Assembly (NCBI RefSeq): GCF_000758685.1 | Contig: NZ_CP009286.1 | Location: forward strand, 712,501 to 776,500 | Reading direction: 5' to 3' | Origin: Paenibacillus stellifer | GTDB taxonomy: Bacteria; Bacillota; Bacilli; Paenibacillales; Paenibacillaceae | Length of the DNA stretch: 64,000 nt | Part shown: in pieces, positions 1 to 6,836 of the stretch | Numbering within the stretch: position 1 is the stretch's first letter | How the letters are laid out: every line of letters begins with the position of its first letter | Notes under the pieces: model-generated | Database searches by the model: none | What the model was told of the DNA's origin: nothing | Seen by the model: the letters and a program-made list of their open reading frames with translations, nothing else | Translations under genes and position numbers: made by a program

Positions 1-1107
1 TAGGATAGCCAGAATAACGATCAGTCCGCCAATCCATGCATTCATGGTGACGGAAAAATGGTTTACAATCAGTCCCCCAACGATAGAACCTGCTGCAACT
101 CCTATGTGTAAAGATGATGTATTAAAGCTCAACTGGATATCCGAAGATTCCGGAGCGGTTTGTATCAGGTAGCTTTGAATGGCAGGACTTGGGGCCATAT
201 TACATGCACACCAGACTACGACAACAATGAGTAATAGAAAGATAGAATCTGTAGAAAAAGGCAATAAGAATATAGCCAACGCATGAAGCAGGAGAGTGAT
301 GATCATCGTCTTGCCGTTCCCAAGTTTATCTGAGGACCATCCTCCCATCCATCCACCTGCTATACCTGCTAATCCATATACAAACAGAACAAGACTGATC
401 ATGTTCGTTGACAGCCCCATCGTCTCATGCAAAAAAGGTGTGATGTAGGTGTAGATTGTGAATTGGCCAGTCATCTGTAAGATTGAGATTGTGTGAGCGG
501 ATAAGATTTTAGCATCCTTTAGCGTTCGAAGCTGTTCTCGCAACGGGATTCCTGGACGCGGAGCAACCCGTGGAAGATATCGTTTGACTGCCCAGGTCAC
601 GATTAAGGTAAGGGTTCCAACCAAAGCGAATGTTGAGCGCCATCCCCACAGTTCACCGATGAATGTGCCAAGAGGAACGCCAATGACAAGAGATCCGCTT
701 ATCCCCATAAAAATAATTCCGATTGCACGACCTCTTAATTCGGGTGCAACTATACTTGAGGCCATAACAATAGAAAGAACAACCACAATCGAGCAACTCG
801 CTGCAAGTATAACCCGCGAAGCAAGAAGAATCGTAAAGGTAGGGCTAACGATAGAGATCATATTCCCTACGAAAAAAACGAACATTGCAGCAGTCAATAA
901 TTTTCTGCGTTCTACTTTAGCGGTAAGGGTCATGAGTAGAGGGGAACCAAAAGCAAATACGAATGAATAGACCGTAATCAGTTGGCCAGCGGTACCTAAA
1001 GAAACGTTCAGATCTTTTGCGATCATATCGATGATTCCAGCAATGACAAGCTCGACCGTGCCTACTACAAATGAGGCAATTGCTAATATCCATATTCGTT
1101 TATCCAT
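1..1107 (-). CDS. MFS transporter, DHA1 family (3' end outside window)
   Basis: Translation of the minus strand from ATG at 1107 (SD AAGGAG about 6 nt upstream) gives about 369 residues of a 12-TM-type major facilitator before the window edge cuts it. It opens with MDKRIWILAIASFVVGTVE and carries the DHA1 signature region RGRAIGIIFMGISGS, followed by VIGVPLGTFIGELWGWRS. Hydrophobic segments run throughout, so it is an inner-membrane drug or metabolite/H+ antiporter of the AraJ/PbuE type; the substrate cannot be told. It lies downstream of a small Atu4866-like gene and an SDR remnant, all transcribed away from the AraC regulator at 1677, which probably controls them. Confidence 0.9.
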   Translation of the reverse strand, partial: MDKRIWILAIASFVVGTVELVIAGIIDMIAKDLNVSLGTAGQLITVYSFVFAFGSPLLMTLTAKVERRKLLTAAMFVFFVGNMISIVSPTFTILLASRVILAASCSIVVVLSIVMASSIVAPELRGRAIGIIFMGISGSLVIGVPLGTFIGELWGWRSTFALVGTLTLIVTWAVKRYLPRVAPRPGIPLREQLRTLKDAKILSAHTISILQMTGQFTIYTYITPFLHETMGLSTNMISLVLFVYGLAGIAGGWMGGWSSDKLGNGKTMIITLLLHALAIFLLPFSTDSIFLLLIVVVVWCACNMAPSPAIQSYLIQTAPESSDIQLSFNTSSLHIGVAAGSIVGGLIVNHFSVTMNAWIGGLIVILAIL

Positions 1108-1117
1108 TCCAAGCTCC

Positions 1118-1225
1118 TTACTGCGCGGTTGGCCTTATAATGAGTTCGTTCGCATCGACGTCCGCCGGTTGCTCAATGGCATAAGCGATGGCACTTGTAA
1201 TGACAATAACTTCTCCGTTACTAAC
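1118..1225 (-). pseudogene. C-terminal remnant of a short-chain dehydrogenase
   Basis: The minus frame ending at the TAA at 1118-1120 reads ...ITSAIAYAIEQPADVDANEL then IIRPTAQ-stop. This is the usual C-terminus of classical SDRs (AxxxAxxQPxxVxxNEoxIRPTxQ). Nothing of the Rossmann fold or YxxxK site lies upstream: the 5' part runs into the 3' end of the small gene at 1221-1505. About 35 codons survive, so this is a deletion scar. The remnant explains the 110-bp gap between the small gene and the MFS gene. Family assignment rests on the C-terminal motif only. Confidence 0.65.
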
Positions 1226-1505
1226 CGACAATATTTTTCGCTCCTTCTTTGTTATGTTCCCGATAGAGGATCATACCTGCGTGGTAGAGCACCCCTTCTC
1301 GAAAATCGCCATCAGCCGTAAACCCTGTATCATCTACATATGCGATATGATCGCCTTCGACGGTATAACTGCCTTGATACGCACTCTTGCGATTACCGCG
1401 AGCTTCGTCATACCGTCCGTTCGACAGTAGTTCATGCCGGATATATCCGTCTGCGGTAACCCACATTCCGACATAGGGATGAGGATTTGTTTTGTCTGTT
1501 TTCAT
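1221..1505 (-). CDS. Atu4866-domain small protein
   Basis: A 94-aa protein from ATG at 1505. An in-frame GTG at 1511 sits too close to the SD (AAAGGAG), whereas the ATG is 9 nt away. The motifs HPYVGMWVTADGYIRHELL, GRYDEARG and YVDDTGFTADGDF match the small Atu4866-type beta-barrel family, which has no established enzymatic role and is often encoded beside AraC regulators, SDRs and MFS pumps. The last residues after GMILYRE (HNKEGAKNIVG) extend past the usual family end and run into the SDR remnant, so the C-terminus was probably altered by the deletion. First gene of the unit divergent from the AraC gene. Confidence 0.75.
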   Translation of the reverse strand: MKTDKTNPHPYVGMWVTADGYIRHELLSNGRYDEARGNRKSAYQGSYTVEGDHIAYVDDTGFTADGDFREGVLYHAGMILYREHNKEGAKNIVG

Positions 1506-1676
1506 TCTCACGCTCTCCTTTCAGATCGGGTCATCAATGATCTTGATTGATAGATGCAAATTTATTATGTCTCTCCGCACAGGTAAGGCGGTAGCCGGAT
1601 TACTTCATGCGATTGCCTAATACTCCAAAAAGCCATAAAATGATGGCGAGAAAATTAAAAAAAGGGTTGTGAAGCG

Positions 1677-2624
1677 ATGGAGGGGAAGTTCACGAAGCAG
1701 AGGGGAGCGTTAGCACAGGTTATCGATCGCTTCTCAACGCATGATGGCACGCACGAGACGTCGATTCCGGGTTTATGCTTTTTTCGCACGTCCCATATAT
1801 CCGAAACGGTGCATTCGGTTTATCAACCATCCCTGTGCGTGGTAGCGCAGGGCTCGAAGGTTGTCATGCTGGGGCAAGAGAGCTATCAGTACGATTCAGA
1901 CCATTATCTGACCGCTTCTGTAAGGCTGCCGATATCCGGGCAAGTCGTTGAGGCGTCACCAGAAGCGCCGTATGTATCTCTTCGCCTGCAATTTACGATG
2001 GATCAAATTCTTGATGTGATCCAAACCTCCGCTCAACTCGAGAGTCCTAAACGCCAATATGGACGAGGCCTGGTCATCAATCGAATGAACGATTCGCTGC
2101 ACGATGCCGTATTGCGCCTTGTACATTTGTTGGACTCGCCCCGCGACATTCCGGTACTTGCGCCGTATGCGATTCGTGAAATCATTTACCGGATACTTCA
2201 GGACGAACAGGGCGACACTCTCAAGCAATTCGCTGTAATCGGCAGCCATGCACAGCGAATCGCGAGGGTGATCGAGCGGTTAAACCGCGATTTTGCATTG
2301 CCACTGCGCGTTGACGAATTAGCAGAGGAGGCTGGCATGAGCACGTCGTCCTTGTATCATTATTTTAAAGCAGTAACGGCAATGAGCCCGAACCAGTACC
2401 AAAAGCAACTTAGGCTGCAAGAAGCGCGTCGCCTTCTCCTATCTGCAACGATGGAAGCGGCTGAGGCGGCTTTTCAGGTTGGCTACGAAAGTCCCTCGTA
2501 CTTCAACCGAGAATACACGCGGATGTTTGGTAGCCCCCCGATCAGGGACATCCGGCGTTTTCGCGATGCTTTGCAAGCGGGGAAGGCGCTCTGTAACGAA
2601 AGCGCCGATCGCCAAAATCTCTAA
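1677..2624 (+). CDS. AraC family transcriptional regulator with AraC_N domain
   Basis: 315 aa. Residues about 25-155 match the AraC-type regulator N-terminal domain (VHSVYQPSLCVVAQGSKVVMLG). Residues about 205-300 hold the double helix-turn-helix (VDELAEEAGMSTSSLYHYFK; second HTH AAEAAFQVGYESPSYFNREYTRMFGSPP). A purine-rich SD (AAAGGG) precedes the ATG. It is divergent from the Atu4866-like/MFS genes, the classic arrangement for regulators of this subfamily, so it probably activates them. The effector is unknown. Confidence 0.9.
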   Translation: MEGKFTKQRGALAQVIDRFSTHDGTHETSIPGLCFFRTSHISETVHSVYQPSLCVVAQGSKVVMLGQESYQYDSDHYLTASVRLPISGQVVEASPEAPYVSLRLQFTMDQILDVIQTSAQLESPKRQYGRGLVINRMNDSLHDAVLRLVHLLDSPRDIPVLAPYAIREIIYRILQDEQGDTLKQFAVIGSHAQRIARVIERLNRDFALPLRVDELAEEAGMSTSSLYHYFKAVTAMSPNQYQKQLRLQEARRLLLSATMEAAEAAFQVGYESPSYFNREYTRMFGSPPIRDIRRFRDALQAGKALCNESADRQNL

Positions 2625-2924
2625 CAATCCACTCATGTGGAATCGGTGGCTTTGCAGGTGTCATCTTTTACATCTAAAGCTGCACAAGGACATAATGAAG
2701 ATGCCTAGGGATTTCCTTTAGGTACATTTCTAATCGATCGGCTTCACCACGGTGGCGTGGTGTATAACGTGGAGGTGCAATTACCAAAGCGGCGGTCATT
2801 AATCATTGAGAGGGAACCGACACTAATAACGAAGATCTCAAACGCGATTAAGCTGCCTGAGATCTTCGCTTTTATATGCAATTAATTACGCAGATTAGCC
2901 TGTACTGTGATGGGCCTTCACAAC
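2625..2924. other. Intergenic region with a terminator hairpin; no convincing gene
   Basis: 300 bp between convergent genes. A hairpin at 2831-2867 (GAAGATCTCA / TGAGATCTTC, 10-bp perfect stem) followed by GCTTTTAT is a plausible terminator. Around 2735-2830 one frame reads DRLHHGGVVYNV, faintly like the end of an IS21-type IstB protein, but it is too short to call. Confidence 0.5.
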
Positions 2925-3794
2925 TCAGCCATCAACTAGAATACTTCCGCCAAGAAATTCATGGCTATATATATCAGTGATTTTGTCCAGCACACGCTGC
3001 GCATGTTCTGTAAATTTCAAGTTTGTCACCCGATTTTTCAACAAAAACACGCCGGTTTCATTGCGGTGTTTGCCGAGGGCTGCCTCAAACAACAGGTTGG
3101 CGCCATGGGTAGGCGGAGAGGAAAATAACTTCATAAACAGTTCAAACCCTGCGGTCAGTCCGGAATCTTTTCCTTTTCTTAGTGTATTGTTAATTCCCGG
3201 GTCAACGCTGCGTATCTTGATGCCTTTCTTGGCAAGCTGCGGTGCGATGGCTTGGGTCCACAACGAAAGAGCCAGCTTTGAAGTCGCATAAGGTCCATAC
3301 ATTTTGCGGAAGGTTTTGGGATGCTCCAGGTTTTCGATCGTAAACTCCTTCGTAAATCTAAACACCTGCGATGAAGTGTTAATCACCGTTTTTAAGTTGC
3401 CGTTCTCCAACAGATCCTTCAATTCCATCAGAATAATATAAGGAACGACCGTCAACAATTCATAATGCAGTTCGCGGCCTTGTTTCGAAGAACGAAGCTC
3501 ACTTAAGCCCCCTCCGGCGTTGTTGAACAAAATATCGATTCGCTGCTCCTTACTCTTAATCTCTTCCAAAGCGTGTCTCAAGCTGCCATAATCGGTGAGA
3601 TCCTTCACTTTATAGGCTCGGAGCTGTCCGTCCTTGAGATGAGCTTGAAGGAATTTATCGTCCGCTGGAAAATCTGACCGGATCAAAGCAATCACCTGCC
3701 AGTTCTCCGACAGCATTTTCCGGGTCAATGCCAACCCGATCCCGCTACTTGCGCCTGTAATCAGTGCGATATGTTCTAGTTGGTTCTTACTCAA
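2925..3794 (-). CDS. SDR family NAD(P)-dependent oxidoreductase
   Basis: Start chosen as TTG at 3794: AAGGAGGA lies 6-7 nt upstream, whereas the ATG 30 nt earlier (3824) has no SD and that reading would translate the SD itself. 289 aa. Rossmann motif TGASSGIGLAL near the N-terminus, NNAGGG structural motif and catalytic YATSK (Tyr/Lys) with an upstream Ser (INTSS). This is a retinol-dehydrogenase-like SDR with a long C-terminal segment; the substrate is unknown. It is the last gene of a minus-strand trio (SDR, MDR, SDR) divergent from a TetR regulator, which suggests one stress- or xenobiotic-induced redox unit. Confidence 0.85.
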   Translation of the reverse strand: MSKNQLEHIALITGASSGIGLALTRKMLSENWQVIALIRSDFPADDKFLQAHLKDGQLRAYKVKDLTDYGSLRHALEEIKSKEQRIDILFNNAGGGLSELRSSKQGRELHYELLTVVPYIILMELKDLLENGNLKTVINTSSQVFRFTKEFTIENLEHPKTFRKMYGPYATSKLALSLWTQAIAPQLAKKGIKIRSVDPGINNTLRKGKDSGLTAGFELFMKLFSSPPTHGANLLFEAALGKHRNETGVFLLKNRVTNLKFTEHAQRVLDKITDIYSHEFLGGSILVDG

Positions 3795-3840
3795 TGCATG
3801 TCCTCCTTCATTCAGCATATTCATCGGTTATATGTGCTCA

Positions 3841-4839
3841 TCAGTCGGAGTCGGGCAGGAGGATCAGTTTGCCATGGGCACTCCCACTCTGGCTGGTCTC
3901 GACAGCTGAACGCCATTCGTCGAGTGCGAAAGTCTTGGCGACCGGAATCGTGAACTTGCCGTCTGCTGCATACCCGGCAAAGTCGCCGACAACGTCATAA
4001 CGTGCGGTCTGTAACTCTCCATAGCTGGCGCGAACGCCAAGTTCAGCGGCTGCAGCGAAATCACTGACGGTTAGGACATGCTGCGGATGCCCATTGACGA
4101 TTTGGACCAGATCTTTCAATGAACCGCTGATTGGTGCGGTATCCAGGGCAAGATCAACCGGCTGCTTCGCCAGTTCGGTCACCCGTTCGACCATTCCATC
4201 ACCGTACGAGGTCACCAGCGCCCCCATGGCGCGGAGTTTGTCGGCGTAGGTAGTACCAGCGGTTGCGATCACGCGGGCACCGCGCATGAGGGTAATCTGA
4301 ACGGCGGCGAACCCTACCGTGGTGCCAGCTCCGTGCACGAGTACGGTCTGACCCGATTTCACCCCGAGAGTATCAATGCCCCGGTAGGCGGTTTCGACCG
4401 CCATTGGCAGCGCTGCAGCCTGAACAAAGTCGAGTCCGGCCGGCATGCGGAACCAGTAGTACATGATCGCTTGGTCCGATGCACCGGCGCTCGATCCACT
4501 CATGAAATCTGCGCCACCCAGAACGGCATCACCGATGGCAACATCGGTTACGCCCTCTCCAATGGCGTCTACAATACCGGCCACGTCCAGCCCGATCCCG
4601 CGGGGCAAGGGCAGTTGACCGGCAAAGTGTCCTTGGCACGTCACCCAGTCAACCGGATTTAACCCGCAAGCACGTACTCTCACGCGAATTCGTCCCGGCC
4701 CTGGTTCCGGAATCGCCACCTCCTCCAAGCGTAAGACATCGGTCGGTTCGCCGTATTCATGGAACCGAATTGCCCGCATGGTAGCAGGGTTGGATGCCTG
4801 ATTCTTCTCATCTTTGAAAGACGTATCTAAATTCTCCAT
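3841..4839 (-). CDS. NADP-dependent quinone-type oxidoreductase (MDR superfamily)
   Basis: 332 aa, ATG at 4839 with GGAGGG about 9 nt upstream. GroES-like N-terminal half (MRAIRFHEYGEPTDVLRLEEV, GLNPVDWVTCQG, GIGLDVAGIVDAIGEGV) and a Rossmann half with VLVHGAGTTVGFAAVQ. No structural or catalytic zinc cysteine cluster is visible, so this is a zinc-independent quinone or enoyl reductase-like member using NADPH rather than a true alcohol dehydrogenase. It sits between two SDR genes on the same strand, with 46- and 70-bp gaps. Confidence 0.87.
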   Translation of the reverse strand: MENLDTSFKDEKNQASNPATMRAIRFHEYGEPTDVLRLEEVAIPEPGPGRIRVRVRACGLNPVDWVTCQGHFAGQLPLPRGIGLDVAGIVDAIGEGVTDVAIGDAVLGGADFMSGSSAGASDQAIMYYWFRMPAGLDFVQAAALPMAVETAYRGIDTLGVKSGQTVLVHGAGTTVGFAAVQITLMRGARVIATAGTTYADKLRAMGALVTSYGDGMVERVTELAKQPVDLALDTAPISGSLKDLVQIVNGHPQHVLTVSDFAAAAELGVRASYGELQTARYDVVGDFAGYAADGKFTIPVAKTFALDEWRSAVETSQSGSAHGKLILLPDSD

Positions 4840-4909
4840 TTCGATGTTCCCTCCATTTTGCTCTGATGGAATAGCGTTCTTTCATGTATTCAATCGGTCA
4901 TCCAAGTGC

Positions 4910-5668
4910 TCAGATCTGGGAGCCGCCTCCGTCAACAGGGAACTCTGCCCCAGTGGTATAGGTGGCCTCAAATGCCAGAAATGCTACGGCTTTCGCGACC
5001 TCGACCGGATCGCCGAAACGCAGCATGGGGATCTGCTGTTTCATCTGCGCCTCGGTCTGTTCCGCAACTTCCTTCGGCATCGACCGCGCCAAGATGCCGG
5101 TGTCGATGGGGCCGGGGCTGACCGCGTTGACGCGAATCTTCCGCGGTAACAGCTCGCGGGCCAGACTGCGGGTCATGGAGCGCAGCGCTGCTTTACTGGC
5201 CGCGTACGCACTGATCATCGGGACACCCAATACGTTCGTGATAGAGGTGGTGAGCACCACGCCACTTCCTTCGTTTAGCAATGGGGCAAGTTTCTGTACG
5301 GTGAAGTACGGACCTTTCGTGTTGATTGTAAGTAACTCGTCGTACACATCCTCGGACATTGACTCGAAAGGGACGTAGTGCGTGATGCCGGCGTTAACGA
5401 ACAGGGCATCAATCGTGCCGAACTCGGCCTTGACCCGGTCGGCCAATTTATCGATATCTGTCAACGACGCGGCGTCGCTCAGCAATGAAACCGCGCTGCT
5501 GCCGAGTTCTTCAAGAGCCGAGTCGAGCTTAGCCTGGGTACGTCCGGTAATCAAAACGCGTGCTCCTTCATCCACGAACAACTTCGCCGCTGCGAGGCCA
5601 AGGCCGCTGCTGCCTCCCGTAATTACGATTTTCTTCCCGGAGAATTTCCCCTTACCGAATTGTTCCAT
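4910..5668 (-). CDS. SDR family oxidoreductase
   Basis: The start is the second in-frame ATG (5668), because the first (5677) abuts the SD GGGAGG with no spacing. 252 aa, classical SDR length. TGGSSGLGLAAA cofactor motif, NAG in VNAGITHYVP, catalytic Ser in TTSITN and YAASK, and C-terminal TGAEFPVDGG typical of the FabG-like branch. Probably reduces or oxidises a small carbonyl or alcohol with NADP(H). First gene of the trio divergent from the TetR gene, with the palindromic operator in between. Confidence 0.88.
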   Translation of the reverse strand: MEQFGKGKFSGKKIVITGGSSGLGLAAAKLFVDEGARVLITGRTQAKLDSALEELGSSAVSLLSDAASLTDIDKLADRVKAEFGTIDALFVNAGITHYVPFESMSEDVYDELLTINTKGPYFTVQKLAPLLNEGSGVVLTTSITNVLGVPMISAYAASKAALRSMTRSLARELLPRKIRVNAVSPGPIDTGILARSMPKEVAEQTEAQMKQQIPMLRFGDPVEVAKAVAFLAFEATYTTGAEFPVDGGGSQI

Positions 5669-5791
5669 TTGAATCATCCTCCCTTGGTTTATCTGATATA
5701 TAATCTTGCAACAGACGGCCTATTGTTGGATAAGAAGCCCATAGTAAATTGCACAAGCAATCACCATAATAGGGATTTACTGCTTTCACAA

Positions 5792-5822
5792 TTGACCCAA
5801 CAGTGTAGCAAAAACTACACTG
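5792..5822 (+). promoter_or_regulatory. TetR-gene promoter with overlapping palindromic operator
   Basis: A perfect inverted repeat CAGTGTAG-N6-CTACACTG lies at 5801-5822. It overlaps a sigma-A-like promoter on the plus strand, TTGACC (5792-5797), 18-bp spacer, TACACT (5816-5821). The site lies between the TetR gene and the divergent SDR gene, so binding by the TetR protein could repress its own gene and the oxidoreductase trio. Operator identity is inferred from position and symmetry. Confidence 0.7.
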
Positions 5823-5950
5823 TCTGTGTTAATCTTATCTAAGCGATTTGGGTTCTACAACCAGTAAACAAGCGCATTCGTGGCTTATCCAACACACATA
5901 CTGAACTGTTGTTTTTTTAATATATTGTGAGAGAGAGGGAGAAGTATAAC

Positions 5951-6532
5951 ATGCTTACTCAGACAATCGACCCCCGTGTAAAACGGACACGTCAACTATT
6001 GATGCAGGCTTTTGTGGAATTGCTTGAGAAGAAGAAGAATGTCTCTTCTATTACCGTACAAGATATTACGGCCAACGCGACCGTAAACCGCTCCACGTTC
6101 TATGCGCATTTTGAAGACAAATTCGCATTTCTTGAGAGCTGGATGAGGGAAAAATTTCAGGAAAAGCTGAAGGATGAGCTGCCTAATGGTACTTTATCCG
6201 ATATGGGGAGCCTGCGGTCGCTTATTTTAATCGTTTTTGATTTTCTTTTCTGTACTCGTCCGTATATGACTTTAGCTGATCGTCAGTATGAACCGTTATT
6301 TCAGGTCGCAATGCAAAAGGAACTATATGACCTATTACTTACCTGGTTAAGTGAACAATCGGAACCATCCGTTTCACGGGAATCGGTGGAGACTGCCGCC
6401 CTGATTGCAAGCTGGGGCATATTTGGAGCAGCGGTCGAGTGGAGTAGACATCCGCAATTGAAATCGGCGGAAGACATGGCGCGAGAAGTTTTGGTGATCG
6501 TTGCTGCTGGTTTAGCACCCGTAATAGGGTAA
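5951..6532 (+). CDS. TetR/AcrR family transcriptional regulator
   Basis: 193 aa from ATG at 5951, which has a good SD (GGGAGAAG); an upstream in-frame GTG at 5927 precedes this SD and is rejected. N-terminal HTH RTRQLLMQAFVELLEKK ... ITVQDITANATVNRSTFYAHFEDK is the canonical TetR DNA-binding domain; the remainder is a helical ligand-binding domain with a TetR_C_7-like look. It is divergent from the SDR/MDR/SDR trio and probably represses it. The ligand is unknown. Confidence 0.9.
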   Translation: MLTQTIDPRVKRTRQLLMQAFVELLEKKKNVSSITVQDITANATVNRSTFYAHFEDKFAFLESWMREKFQEKLKDELPNGTLSDMGSLRSLILIVFDFLFCTRPYMTLADRQYEPLFQVAMQKELYDLLLTWLSEQSEPSVSRESVETAALIASWGIFGAAVEWSRHPQLKSAEDMAREVLVIVAAGLAPVIG

Positions 6533-6562
6533 TAATGTGGTAATTTAACCCAATAAGAACGA

Positions 6563-6597
6563 AGAGACGCCCGGGAGACTTCCCGAGTGTCTCTTTT
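6563..6597 (+). terminator. Intrinsic terminator after the TetR gene
   Basis: An imperfect hairpin beginning AGAGACGCCCGGGAG, with its 3' arm TTCCCGAGTGTCTCT, then TTTTCC, 30 bp after the TetR stop codon. Confidence 0.8.
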
Positions 6598-6836
6598 TCC
6601 TTAGCTGTTAAGGATGGTATGTCAGTAAGAGGACGTGCAATAGCGTCGGCAAGAAGCGTTTGGTTCGGCTCCGTAAGTGTTTGATTTCATTTGGCTTCGC
6701 GAAAGTTGAGTTATCTCTCCAAATATGAAACGAACGTCAAGAAGTAATGGCATTGTAGGTGTAATCCAAAAAGATTATTATGGAACGCGCGGAAGCAGAG
6801 CCGCCATGCGCCACACCATCCGGCTCCGGCGGACGC
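6598..6836. other. Intergenic region, no gene seen
   Basis: About 240 bp between the TetR terminator and the stop codon of the large BTAD regulator. Short open frames here lack SD sites and resemble nothing known. Confidence 0.5.

Noticed and set aside
2735..2830. Possible IstB (IS21) C-terminal fragment
   Set aside because: Only about 12 residues look similar, the frame breaks, and no inverted repeats are present.
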